This document shows, piece by piece, positions 7,519 through 14,980 of a stretch of 25,485 nucleotides of DNA. The stretch covers positions 18,476-43,960 of the forward strand of contig DPYI01000027.1 of the NCBI GenBank assembly GCA_003545435.1. The letters run 5' to 3'. Source of the stretch: Patescibacteria group bacterium. GTDB lineage: Bacteria > Patescibacteriota > Microgenomatia > UBA10105 > UBA927. The position numbers and the translations under genes were made by a program. The first letter of the stretch is position 1. The number at the start of each line of letters is the position of its first letter. The notes under the pieces are model-generated. The model saw only the letters and a program-made list of their open reading frames with translations. It had not been told where the DNA came from and ran no database searches.

Positions 7519-7546
7519 TTGACTTTAAAAGTCAATCTGATATTAT
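7519..7546 (+). promoter_or_regulatory. Promoter-like site overlapping a palindrome
   Basis: TTGACT (7519-7524), 16-bp spacer, TATTAT (7541-7546). The -35 half is part of the palindrome TTGACTTTAAAAGTCAA (7519-7535), an operator-like arrangement. The predicted start near 7553 is followed within about 45 nt by a hairpin and T-tract, with no ORF between. Confidence 0.4.
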
Positions 7547-7557
7547 TCAAAGTAAAG

Positions 7558-7596
7558 AAGTCGGTATTTGTGCGGATAGCCAAGGCCGACTTTTTT
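7558..7596 (+). terminator. Hairpin with T-tract (intrinsic terminator, plus strand)
   Basis: AAGTCGG (7558-7564) pairs with CCGACTT (7586-7592), followed by a run of T to 7596. The T-run is on the plus strand, but the adjacent gene at 7601 ends on the minus strand. It therefore terminates either read-through from 6260-7123 or a short independent RNA. Confidence 0.55.
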
Positions 7597-7600
7597 GTGG

Positions 7601-8347
7601 CTAAATGAGTACTTCAAAAAGGCTGGGATTTTTTGTATCGCTAAGCTTTCTCTCGAGCAGTCGCTGTTTCATATTTTCTACTCTTGATAACTTTTTCTTA
7701 TTTCCTTGAATATCAATCTCATACTTCAAACCAGCAATAAGAGCCATCGTATCGGCGAGTTGAACGTCAATATCATAGTTGGATTTATTCACTAAACTTA
7801 ATGAGGTAACCATATGTCTATATTCACTGCCATTGACACTGCCATCACCTGTTCCCTCTGATTGCAACCGATTATGGGCATAGATAAGACAAATATCCTG
7901 TTTTGGGTCGGATTCTGTAATAATTTTTCCGTTTGTTTTTGTTGCTTTAAGATGTCTAGTAAAATCAGCCAGTATTTTGAGGTATGATCTCTTTAAAATT
8001 GTTCCTTCTTGCCAATTCGCCTTACTGGCTTTGGCTTTGTTCGTAATAACAAAGAAAAAACTTATTTCCGGATTATTTACGAAACTAATAAATCGGGAAT
8101 AGAAATCCAATTCTGTTTTACTGTTTAGCAGAATTTTAAACGGCCCCTTCTTTCTGGCCATATCACGAGCATGAAAAACTATGTCTTCGTCCTCAAAGAA
8201 CTTCTGCTTCAAAGCTCTCATTTTTGCATCAATTTTTGATTTTAATTTTTCGGGAATAACTGTACCCGATAAAACAAATAACTTAGAAGGGTGTTTAAAG
8301 GAAGCTTTACCTGTTTCATCTATTGAAAGCACTTTATAAAGTTGCAT
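7601..8347 (-). CDS. DUF3800 domain protein
   Basis: 248 aa, the usual DUF3800 length. Signatures in order: an early strand with the acidic pair Asp10-Glu11 (LSIDETG), FVLSGTVI, the motif FHARDMARKKGPF, and late in the protein DVQLADTMALIAGLKYE, whose Asp is the third conserved acid. DUF3800 is thought to have an RNase-H-like fold with an acidic active site and is common in accessory and defence-associated loci; a nuclease role here is inference. It lies 30 bp after murJ on the same strand, bracketed by murJ-3'-end repeat copies B and C, so it looks like a later insertion behind murJ. Confidence 0.75.
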   Translation of the reverse strand: MQLYKVLSIDETGKASFKHPSKLFVLSGTVIPEKLKSKIDAKMRALKQKFFEDEDIVFHARDMARKKGPFKILLNSKTELDFYSRFISFVNNPEISFFFVITNKAKASKANWQEGTILKRSYLKILADFTRHLKATKTNGKIITESDPKQDICLIYAHNRLQSEGTGDGSVNGSEYRHMVTSLSLVNKSNYDIDVQLADTMALIAGLKYEIDIQGNKKKLSRVENMKQRLLERKLSDTKNPSLFEVLI

Positions 8348-8375
8348 ACATGCATGGCATCACGATATACCAAGA

Positions 8376-8417
8376 CATCAGCTCGTGCTGTCCTGCCCGC
8401 CGTTGTTGACCACTTCC
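8376..8417 (+). repeat. Copy C: the murJ 3' end itself
   Basis: The last codons and stop of murJ (tail EVVNNGGQDSTS) are the sequence partly repeated at 4271-4302 and 7333-7365, always in the same orientation. Copy A shares the upstream (coding) side and copy B shares the stop-codon side. Confidence 0.8.
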
Positions 8418-10030
8418 TGCGCAGGTTCGAGTACTACCTGTTTTGGCCGCCGGACTTTATCCAAAAGAGTAAGGAATGACCGCAGTTCCGACACCCCAAA
8501 GACCCATACAAAGAAAAGATAACAGGAAATACCGATGAATCCGCTGACCCCGGTCAAAAGCACCAGTCCGGAAATCCGGGTCGTGTCAAACACCAGCTGA
8601 TCAAAAAGCTTCAAAGGTATATAGAGGGCTACTCCCATGATGAGAGCGGCTATGGTCATTTTTACCGGGCTCCATCCTATATCCCGAAAGCCAAACAGCT
8701 TGATTTTCCGGGAAAGCAATACGGAAAGAAGAATAGTATTGAGAATACTGGCAATTGAGGTTGATAAACCCAATGACCACACCGGGTATTGAAGATAAGA
8801 AACGAAAAAAATACTCAAGAATGCATTAAATGAAATCGTCACGACCCCGATAAGGACCGGCGTTAGGCTGTCATAGAGAGCAAAAAATGCCCGGGTCAAG
8901 AGTGGCGAAATAGACTGGGCAAAAAGAGAGATGCTGAAAGCCGACAGCGTCATGCCCGTCAGAACCGTTGCAGCCCAATCAAAACGGGAAGCTCCGAATA
9001 CCAGTCGCACTATCGGAATCCGAAATACGATAAAAAAAACTGACATGGGCATGATGAAAAACAGCATTTGGTTTATGCCTGATATGAGAGTTTTTTTAAA
9101 CAAGTCATTATCGCCTTTAGCTGAAGCCTGAGAAAGGATGGGGAACGCAGCCTGTGCAACCGATGTTCCGAAAAGTCCGACCGGGAGCATCTGCAGATGT
9201 TGGGCAAATTGAAATATCGTCACCATCCGGGCTCCCAGTAGTGTTGACAGGACCAAATCAACCGTCGTATCAACCTGGGAAACAGCCAAACCAACAGTGC
9301 GGGGAACCATGAGTTTTCCCACCTCTCGTACCCCTTCGTGGGAAAGATCCATAACAGGTTTATGGGTATATCCAATAGCCATGAGAGACGGTATTTGAAT
9401 GCAGATAAAAAGCACAGCTCCGATCCCGACTCCCATAACAGGAGCCCATATTCCGAAAAAGGGCGTAAAAAATACTATCGCGATGATAATGCCGATATTG
9501 TATATAACCGGTGCTGCAGCAGGCGCGAAGAATAAATTGTATGACTGGAGTATGCCGGTAAAAAAATTCCCGATAAGCAAGGGAAACACCTGAAAGATAA
9601 TCATGAACCGGGTGAACTCACTCATCTGAATAATTTGCTGGCCGGTAAATCCCGGAGCTATCAACCGGCAGACCGCCTCGGTATAGAAAAGAAGGGGCAA
9701 GGAAAAAAGCGCAAAGAGAATCGTACATACGTGAATTAAGGTTGATGATATGCGCCATGCATCATCTTCCTTGTTTTCGGCCACATATTTGGTAAATACC
9801 GGTATGAATGCTGCGGTAAGAGTGCCCATAACAAGAAGCTCAAATACGAGGTTTGGGATCCGAAACGCCGCAAAATATACACCCAAAAGCTCAGGATCAA
9901 ACCGGGATGCCAGCAATCTGTCGCGTACTAATCCCAATATCCTGGAAACCAACACCATGGACATCAACACGCCGGCAGCAGAGCGCACTGATGTCTGTTT
10001 TTTGGAAAAAAAGGAAAATATCCGTTTCAT
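8378..10030 (-). CDS. murJ: Lipid II flippase MurJ (MviN family)
   Basis: About 550 aa, full length. MurJ moves lipid II across the membrane for peptidoglycan synthesis. The MATE/MOP-type N-terminus SRILGLVRDRLLASRF is the family hallmark, followed by AFRIPNLVFELLVMGTLTAAFIPVF and about 14 hydrophobic helices. Conserved Arg and charged residues in the first helices fit substrate binding. I chose ATG 10030; a GTG at 10036 adds two residues. TATAAT at 10039-10044 places the transcript start about 2 nt before that ATG. The hydrophilic tail ends in EVVNNGGQDSTS, the sequence duplicated in the accessory region downstream. It is divergent from rpsT. Confidence 0.95.
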   Translation of the reverse strand: MKRIFSFFSKKQTSVRSAAGVLMSMVLVSRILGLVRDRLLASRFDPELLGVYFAAFRIPNLVFELLVMGTLTAAFIPVFTKYVAENKEDDAWRISSTLIHVCTILFALFSLPLLFYTEAVCRLIAPGFTGQQIIQMSEFTRFMIIFQVFPLLIGNFFTGILQSYNLFFAPAAAPVIYNIGIIIAIVFFTPFFGIWAPVMGVGIGAVLFICIQIPSLMAIGYTHKPVMDLSHEGVREVGKLMVPRTVGLAVSQVDTTVDLVLSTLLGARMVTIFQFAQHLQMLPVGLFGTSVAQAAFPILSQASAKGDNDLFKKTLISGINQMLFFIMPMSVFFIVFRIPIVRLVFGASRFDWAATVLTGMTLSAFSISLFAQSISPLLTRAFFALYDSLTPVLIGVVTISFNAFLSIFFVSYLQYPVWSLGLSTSIASILNTILLSVLLSRKIKLFGFRDIGWSPVKMTIAALIMGVALYIPLKLFDQLVFDTTRISGLVLLTGVSGFIGISCYLFFVWVFGVSELRSFLTLLDKVRRPKQVVLEPAQEVVNNGGQDSTS

Positions 10031-10038
10031 TTCCACTC

Positions 10039-10044
10039 ATTATA
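10039..10044 (-). promoter_or_regulatory. murJ -10 box
   Basis: Perfect TATAAT on the minus strand, with predicted +1 at about 10032, 2 nt before ATG 10030. No good -35 hexamer is present at normal spacing; the TTGAC palindrome shared with the rpsT promoter lies just upstream. Confidence 0.5.
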
Positions 10045-10057
10045 CCTTAAGCTGCGC

Positions 10058-10087
10058 TTGACCTTAAAGAGTCAAATCAGCTATACT
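10058..10087 (+). promoter_or_regulatory. rpsT promoter with a TTGAC/GTCAA palindrome
   Basis: TTGACC (10058-10063), 18-bp spacer, TATACT (10082-10087). The predicted start near 10094 is 2 nt before the 139-bp repeat, so the whole repeat would form the rpsT leader. TTGACCTTAAAGAGTCAA (10058-10075) is an imperfect palindrome similar to the one at 7519. Confidence 0.6.
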
Positions 10088-10095
10088 TCCAGCAT

Positions 10096-10234
10096 CCGGG
10101 TAGTAGAGTTTCGACACGCTTTTGTTTTTGCCGAAAATATTATGCTATCTGGTTTTATAAAAATTGTATTACAAAAAAGAGGACATTGAGGTTTTGACAG
10201 CGTAAAACGCAAAAGTCGAAACTTCACTACCCGG
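10096..10234. repeat. 139-bp terminal-inverted-repeat element, copy 1
   Basis: It begins CCGGGTAGTAGAGTTTCGA and ends with the inverse of CCGGGTAGTGAAGTTTCGA, giving about 19-bp terminal inverted repeats with 2 mismatches. It aligns end to end, at the same length, with the reverse complement of 15125-15263 at roughly 75-80 percent identity by eye. It has no ORF, so it is MITE-like or a structured RNA. It ends one base before the rpsT start codon. Confidence 0.8.
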
Positions 10235-10235
10235 T

Positions 10236-10478
10236 ATGCCAGTAACCAAACAAGCGGAAAAGAAACTCCGTCACGATAAGGTTCGTTCAATCCATAATGC
10301 AAAAAAGCAGGAGCTGGTGCGGGACGGAATAAAACAATTCCGGAAAAAACCATCGCAAAAGTCCCTCCCTAAAGTCTTTCAATTGCTGGATAAAGCGGTA
10401 AAAACACATCTTATTCACAAAAACAGGGGAGACCGCCTGAAATCCCGCCTTTCAAAAATGGTAAAAAGCAATAAGTAA
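10236..10478 (+). CDS. rpsT: Small ribosomal subunit protein S20
   Basis: 80 aa, highly basic. S20 binds 16S rRNA in the 30S body. The N-terminal pattern (MPVTKQAEKKLRHDKVRSIHNAKKQ) and helical, Lys/Arg-rich remainder with KTHLIHKNRGDRLKSRLSKMV match S20, especially candidate-phyla forms; the usual MANIKSA start is replaced by MPVTKQA. The start ATG is separated by a single T from the end of the 139-bp repeat (CCGG-T-ATG), and no Shine-Dalgarno sequence is visible. Translation may depend on the folded leader, which would be unusual for a ribosomal protein gene. Confidence 0.88.
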   Translation: MPVTKQAEKKLRHDKVRSIHNAKKQELVRDGIKQFRKKPSQKSLPKVFQLLDKAVKTHLIHKNRGDRLKSRLSKMVKSNK

Positions 10479-10538
10479 AATTCCTTTCTTCTTGCCTTAT
10501 TGCTCTTCAGCTTTTTCTTCTCATTTGTCACTTCTCCC

Positions 10539-10568
10539 TTGTCACGTATCACCTCTTGCTCGTATACT
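10539..10568 (+). promoter_or_regulatory. Promoter of the pilN-pilO operon
   Basis: TTGTCA (10539-10544), 18-bp spacer, TATACT (10563-10568). The predicted +1 is 10575, the A of the pilN ATG, so this start is leaderless. Confidence 0.65.
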
Positions 10569-10574
10569 TAAGTC

Positions 10575-11132
10575 ATGCCTGCCGAGCACATCACCATAAA
10601 CCTTCTTGAACAGGAAGGAGCAGCCAATTCTCCTTGGAATCGCATCATGATGTGGATAACCTCGTATGGCAGGTACATCATGATTACAACGGAATTGATT
10701 GTTCTTATCGCTTTTGCTTCCCGATTTAGTTTAGACAGGAAACTTACGGATCTTAAGGAAAATATCATGCAAAAGCAGGAAATACTTGAGGTAAATGCGG
10801 ACCTTGAAAAAGAGATACGGGGAACACAGGAAAAAATAGGCGCCGCCAAGTTTCTTATGCGGGATCAGCCCGGACCGGTTGATACGCTACTTCTGGTGCA
10901 TACGTTATTGCCGACCGGAACGTATCTGGATACGCTAACCATTGATAAAGACAAAATAACAGCAGGTGTTCTGGCGGATTCATCAGTCAGTTTCTCGCAA
11001 CTGCTCTCAAATTTTACCGTTTCAAAAAAACTCACCGACGTCGAAATCGGTAAGGTCGGAAAAAAACCATTTGGGATACAGTTTAGCCTAACAGCAAAAA
11101 TTCAACCGTCCCAAGCGGAAAAAAAGAAATAA
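10575..11132 (+). CDS. pilN: PilN-like type IV pilus assembly protein
   Basis: 185 aa. PilN is the inner-membrane alignment-complex protein that pairs with PilO and binds cytoplasmic PilM through its N-terminal INLL motif. Here ITINLLEQE occupies residues 6-14, one membrane helix follows (about 34-52), then a coiled coil (about 56-90) and a small ferredoxin-like periplasmic domain (about 100-175). The promoter is leaderless. pilO follows 14 bp later. PilM and the pilus ATPase are not in view. Confidence 0.8.
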   Translation: MPAEHITINLLEQEGAANSPWNRIMMWITSYGRYIMITTELIVLIAFASRFSLDRKLTDLKENIMQKQEILEVNADLEKEIRGTQEKIGAAKFLMRDQPGPVDTLLLVHTLLPTGTYLDTLTIDKDKITAGVLADSSVSFSQLLSNFTVSKKLTDVEIGKVGKKPFGIQFSLTAKIQPSQAEKKK

Positions 11133-11146
11133 ATACCAATACCCGT

Positions 11147-11809
11147 ATGGAACAACCAATACTGCCGTTTGTCAACCAATATAAAAAATACTCCCAATCG
11201 ATCTCCCCGTTTATCCAAAGTCCGAAAACCAAGAACTACTCCACGGTTGTCTTCTTTTTTCTCGTTTTATCCGTATTTGGCTGGTATGCCATCCGGCCGA
11301 CGATTCAGACAATTCTGTATTTACGGCGGGAAATTAAAGATAAAACGGACATGAACAAAAAAATGGATGAAAAAATATATGCACTCATTGAAGCAAATTC
11401 CGCATTTGAAAACGCTCAGACGCTCGTTCCGGTTCTTTCCGAAGCAATTCCGAAAAATCCGGATGCATTGGATCTTGTTGTCCAGATTCAGACTCTGGCG
11501 ACGGAAAAAAATGTCATACTTTCATCTCTCCAGATGGCGGATATTCCGCTCTCCACCCCGTCAGGATCAGCAACTCCGAAAAATCCAAAAAGTCTCTATG
11601 TGGAATTTCCTATCGTTTTTAGCGCGGAAGGTCCGTATCTTTCCGTCGTTTCATTCCTCAAGGAGCTCATAAACATGAGGAGAATCGTTACCGTCAGGTC
11701 TATGAATTTTATTCCTGCTAAGATCATGTATCCTCTCGCGTCTGATTCGGGAAAACCGGCAGTCATAAAAGTATCAATGAATCTTTTGGGATATTATGAA
11801 ACACAATAA
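11147..11809 (+). CDS. pilO: PilO-like type IV pilus assembly protein
   Basis: 220 aa. The topology is as in PilO: a short cytoplasmic N-terminus, one membrane helix (about 31-52, VVFFFLVLSVFGWYAIRP), a coiled coil (about 55-85), then a periplasmic domain with the PilO pattern (LVPVLSEAIPKNPDALDLVVQIQTLATEKNVILSSLQ and later FSAEGPYLSVVSFLKELINMRRIVTV). It forms a heterodimer with PilN in the family. It lies 14 bp after pilN, and the next small gene overlaps its end by 14 bp, so all are one operon. Confidence 0.8.
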   Translation: MEQPILPFVNQYKKYSQSISPFIQSPKTKNYSTVVFFFLVLSVFGWYAIRPTIQTILYLRREIKDKTDMNKKMDEKIYALIEANSAFENAQTLVPVLSEAIPKNPDALDLVVQIQTLATEKNVILSSLQMADIPLSTPSGSATPKNPKSLYVEFPIVFSAEGPYLSVVSFLKELINMRRIVTVRSMNFIPAKIMYPLASDSGKPAVIKVSMNLLGYYETQ

Positions 11810-11996
11810 CGATCGGGATCTTTTCCTCATCTCTGTTTTTACGTTTATTACAGTTTTTCTGTGGATTACATTCGAGCTTATTAAAACAACAAAAACCTCT
11901 ACTGTCAGCTCTTCGGTACAGCAGTTGTCCATCCCCATCTCTTCTACCATTGACACTGATACGTTAAATGTATTAAATAGTAGAAAACGTTATTGA
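11796..11996 (+). CDS. Small single-pass membrane protein of the pil operon
   Basis: 66 aa, not recognised by name. One membrane helix (about 9-31, LFLISVFTFITVFLWITFELI) is followed by a Ser/Thr-rich external tail ending LNVLNSRKRY. The start overlaps the pilO end by 14 bp and the next gene starts 9 bp after its stop; this tight packing supports it being real. It may be an accessory pilus assembly subunit. Confidence 0.65.
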   Translation: MKHNNDRDLFLISVFTFITVFLWITFELIKTTKTSTVSSSVQQLSIPISSTIDTDTLNVLNSRKRY

Positions 11997-12005
11997 CCGA
12001 CCCGT

Positions 12006-13295
12006 ATGTTTGTTCCTAAAAAGATCCCCACGCTTTTGGCTTTATTTATCCTCTTTTTTACCATTGGAGTCATAAGTGTCGTGATACAAAAAGTAACATC
12101 AAGCCAAACGAATGCGTCTGGGCCGCTGGAACCGAAAAATCTCATGATTACCAATATAAGCGATACGTCCTGCAAGGTTATATGGCAAACAGCAATCCCT
12201 GCGTCGGGCTTGGTAACGCTCACGTCAAAAACCAGCACAAAAATCACGGGGTATGACGAACGGGATGTAACGGGTAAGCTGAATAAATATGCTACTCATA
12301 GCGTTTTGATAAAAAATCTGCAGCCAAATACCACCTATGACATGACGGTTGTGTCCGGAGGAAAAAAATTTCCCGCGAAAGACAAACCCTATACCATCCA
12401 GACAGGACCGACTATTACGGATACGACGGTAGCAGGATTTGAACCGTCGTATGGCATGGTAAAAACAACGGAAGGAAAACCCGCAACCGGAGGACTGGTC
12501 GTTATCACCCTTGAGGACAGTCAATCCGTATCCACGCTTATCACTCCATCAGGATCATGGGTGGTCCCTTTGAATTTTATCCGGACAAAAGACCTTTCCC
12601 GGTATGTCCCGGCACGGGAAAAAATGACGGAAGCAATTACGGTGTATTTCGATGCGGAAAAAACCGATAGTCTCACTGATACGGAAAATGATTCTCCGGT
12701 TCCGGATATGACAGTCGGCAGTTCGTACGATTTTCGAAATAAAGAGGCGAGAAATAAGACAAATACTCCTCTCTCGGACACAATGAATACAAACCAAGGG
12801 GCAGTATTGGGTAATCAGGCTCCGTCCGGTTCTCCAACGCCTCAAAAAATTGGCGGCGTTATGATTACTGCCCCCGTTCAGAACGCGTCCCTCGTGTCCA
12901 CCCGTCCGCTCATCCAGGGAACAGGAATACCGGGTAAAACCATTACCATCACTTTAGGAATTACAAAACCTATAATCGGGAAAACGACTGTCGGAACTAA
13001 CGGTCTCTGGTCATATACCCCAAAAACTGCTCTTTCAGTCGGAAAACAGAGTGTCACGATTACGACTGTTGATGAGAAGGGGAAATCCATTGCCCTTACC
13101 ACCCTGTTTACGATTCTTAAAAGCGGTACACAAGTCTTAGGCGATGCAACGCCGTCTGCTACCCTTGAGCCGACGCCTGAAGAAGCAACTCTTGCTGCCC
13201 AACCTATGCCTGAACCGGGATCAACGCTTCCCACAATACTTCTTATACTGGTAAGCGTGGGGATGGTCGCAGGCGGAGTGATGTTACTTCGGTGA
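12006..13295 (+). CDS. Exported FN3/Ig-like surface protein of the pil operon
   Basis: 429 aa. Residues about 8-30 form a signal/anchor helix. Residues about 42-133 form a fibronectin type III-like domain (PKNLMITNISDTSCKVIW, then LQPNTTYDMTVVS). A second beta-rich region (about 135-235) resembles a carboxypeptidase-regulatory type fold. An Ig-like domain (about 285-370, IQGTGIPGKTITITLG) and a Pro/Glu/Thr linker follow. The end is MPEPGS (401-406) plus a hydrophobic helix with only Arg behind it. The Ig domain and anchor parallel the protein at 840-1910. Its place after pilN/pilO suggests a pilus- or envelope-associated adhesin. Its 3' end overlaps the convergent LCP gene by 12 bp. Confidence 0.75.
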   Translation: MFVPKKIPTLLALFILFFTIGVISVVIQKVTSSQTNASGPLEPKNLMITNISDTSCKVIWQTAIPASGLVTLTSKTSTKITGYDERDVTGKLNKYATHSVLIKNLQPNTTYDMTVVSGGKKFPAKDKPYTIQTGPTITDTTVAGFEPSYGMVKTTEGKPATGGLVVITLEDSQSVSTLITPSGSWVVPLNFIRTKDLSRYVPAREKMTEAITVYFDAEKTDSLTDTENDSPVPDMTVGSSYDFRNKEARNKTNTPLSDTMNTNQGAVLGNQAPSGSPTPQKIGGVMITAPVQNASLVSTRPLIQGTGIPGKTITITLGITKPIIGKTTVGTNGLWSYTPKTALSVGKQSVTITTVDEKGKSIALTTLFTILKSGTQVLGDATPSATLEPTPEEATLAAQPMPEPGSTLPTILLILVSVGMVAGGVMLLR

Positions 13296-14318
13296 TTGGC
13301 TTTCTTCAAGTGACATTTGTATAAACCCGTGGATCTGTTCAAAGCTTTCCGTGGGCTCAAGGGCATACCGCTGGTATGTATCAACCGGAGCTTGGGTAAG
13401 ATACGGTTCAATGGAAATCTTCTGAATATCCTCTGGCTTTATCCCCATGCCAAGTTTGCCCAGAGCCAACAGTTGCCCGACTGTGAGGTCCGTTTTTGTC
13501 GCTTTGTCAAAAAAATGAAAAAGTTGGATTGACATATCCGGGTGATACCACGGAGAAAGAGAAAGAATTTTTGTTTTGACCGCTATGATCACGTCCTGCT
13601 GACGCCGCCCGCGGGCAAAATCATTCCCGTCCCCGCCTTCCGCGTGTCTCGTGCGTACGTACATGAGCGCCCGGCTTCCATCCATATGCTGCAGTCCTTT
13701 TTCAAACGTCAAAGTCTGGTAACGGCAGCGATACGTCAGGTCGCCACCGCACTCATCGTTTTCTTTACCTGCTATCGGGTATTGGGTATCCGTAAATGCA
13801 GCCGGTACGACGACATCAATACCCCCTATGTAATCAATAAGGGTTTCGAATTGTGAAAAATCAATAACCATTGCATAGTGGATTGGGACACCCGCAATGT
13901 CCTCAATAATAATTTTTGAAAGGGTCAACCCCCCTCCTTCCTTTTTTGCCTCTCCGTAGTGGTATGCACTGTTGACACGGTCTTTCAAGGAATCCGACCA
14001 GACATCGCGGGGTATGGAAATCAAAGCAAGCCTTTTTTTTGTCAGGTGGAACGATATGACGATGATCGTATCGGTCAAATCCGGACCCTCATGAATTCCT
14101 CCGCCTACCCCCAAAAGAAGAATATTTACCCTTCCGTTGTCAGATTTCACCATTGCTTCTCCGTCGGTAGCCAGTTGAAACATGGAAACCGGTGTTAGTC
14201 CGAATTGTTTTTTAGCGGATTTTGTAAATCGTATTATTTGAACAACCAAGATAGCACAACCTATAATGAGGGCTACAGCTATAATCAAAGATACTGTCCG
14301 CCTTAGTGTTCTACTCAT
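13284..14318 (-). CDS. LytR-CpsA-Psr (LCP) family glycopolymer ligase
   Basis: 344 aa from ATG 14318, which overlaps the tpiA stop by 8 bp; a TTG at 14336 adds six residues and seems less likely. LCP enzymes transfer lipid-linked glycopolymers to peptidoglycan. There is an N-terminal membrane helix (about 9-31), then the LCP domain: NILLLGVGG, LTDTIIVISF (Asp83), SIPRDVW (Arg104) and the late RTRHAEGGDGNDFARGRRQQ with its conserved Arg and Asp residues. Two Cys in DECGGDLTYRCRY could pair. It is co-transcribed with tpiA and convergent with the FN3 gene. Confidence 0.9.
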   Translation of the reverse strand: MSRTLRRTVSLIIAVALIIGCAILVVQIIRFTKSAKKQFGLTPVSMFQLATDGEAMVKSDNGRVNILLLGVGGGIHEGPDLTDTIIVISFHLTKKRLALISIPRDVWSDSLKDRVNSAYHYGEAKKEGGGLTLSKIIIEDIAGVPIHYAMVIDFSQFETLIDYIGGIDVVVPAAFTDTQYPIAGKENDECGGDLTYRCRYQTLTFEKGLQHMDGSRALMYVRTRHAEGGDGNDFARGRRQQDVIIAVKTKILSLSPWYHPDMSIQLFHFFDKATKTDLTVGQLLALGKLGMGIKPEDIQKISIEPYLTQAPVDTYQRYALEPTESFEQIHGFIQMSLEESQSPK

Positions 14319-14979
14319 ACGAAGAAACCGCTTCAACTAACCGTAAAAATTGTTCCGGATCCAAACTCGCTTTGCCCACGCCGACACCGCTGATTGAGGG
14401 CTGGGATAGAAAACCCGGTAACGTTGCCTCTGTAACGCTCCCGCCGTATAAAACGGGGATATCATGATTTTTCTCTGAAATTTCCCTGCAGATCTGATTT
14501 GAAATAGCCGGATCTTCAGCCTTTCCGCTTCCGATTGCCGTTTGTGGTTCATACAGTACCAGAGCAGCATTTTCTGGAATCCGCTGATTCACCCCTTCTA
14601 CACAATAAATTATTTTTAATCCCCGGGAAGCTGCTTCCTGTGCTTTCTTTTGTAATTCTTCTTCTGTTTCATGAAAATACCGCCGCCTTTCAGAGTGTCC
14701 GATAATCACGTATTCAACTAACCCTTTCAGCATTTCTGCGCTTATCTCACCGGTAAAGGCACCGTTTGGAAATGATGAAATAGTTTGAGCGCCCAAAAAA
14801 ATAGGAAGCGCTGCTTTTTCAATTTCATCTTTCAATAACGATAATACCGTATAGGGTGCACAAAGAATAATTGTCAGATTATCAGGTGTTTTTCTGAATT
14901 TGAACTGAAAAATCCAATTTTTCGCCTCATCAACCGTTTTATTGCTTTTCCAATTTGCAACTAAATAGAGTTGTTTCAT
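14311..14979 (-). CDS. tpiA: Triose-phosphate isomerase
   Basis: 222 aa, interconverting dihydroxyacetone phosphate and glyceraldehyde 3-phosphate in glycolysis. All catalytic residues are visible: Asn9/Lys11 (VANWKSN), His95 (IIGHSERR) and Glu144 (LYEPQTAIGSG). The phosphate loops YGGSV (178-182) and GVGVGKASL (198-206) are present, the latter with Lys where Gly is usual. It is about 30 residues shorter than typical bacterial enzymes, similar to archaeal ones. The ATG is one base from the end of repeat element 14981-15120 (CCGG-T-ATG on the minus strand), the same junction as at rpsT, with no Shine-Dalgarno sequence. Confidence 0.95.
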   Translation of the reverse strand: MKQLYLVANWKSNKTVDEAKNWIFQFKFRKTPDNLTIILCAPYTVLSLLKDEIEKAALPIFLGAQTISSFPNGAFTGEISAEMLKGLVEYVIIGHSERRRYFHETEEELQKKAQEAASRGLKIIYCVEGVNQRIPENAALVLYEPQTAIGSGKAEDPAISNQICREISEKNHDIPVLYGGSVTEATLPGFLSQPSISGVGVGKASLDPEQFLRLVEAVSSYE

Positions 14980-14980
14980 A

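Larger units (their letters stand above)
7124..7600. other. Gene-poor interval with repeat and terminator signals
   Basis: No convincing gene in 477 bp. It holds copy B of the murJ 3'-end repeat (7333-7365), a 15-nt palindrome (7390-7404, ACCGGGA/TCCCGGT), and the promoter-like palindrome and hairpin-terminator described separately (7519-7596). On the minus strand, 7204-7281 could encode 25 residues ending IYECAKTAVERAREA with a GTG start; it may be a gene remnant, but nothing supports expression. Confidence 0.5.
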
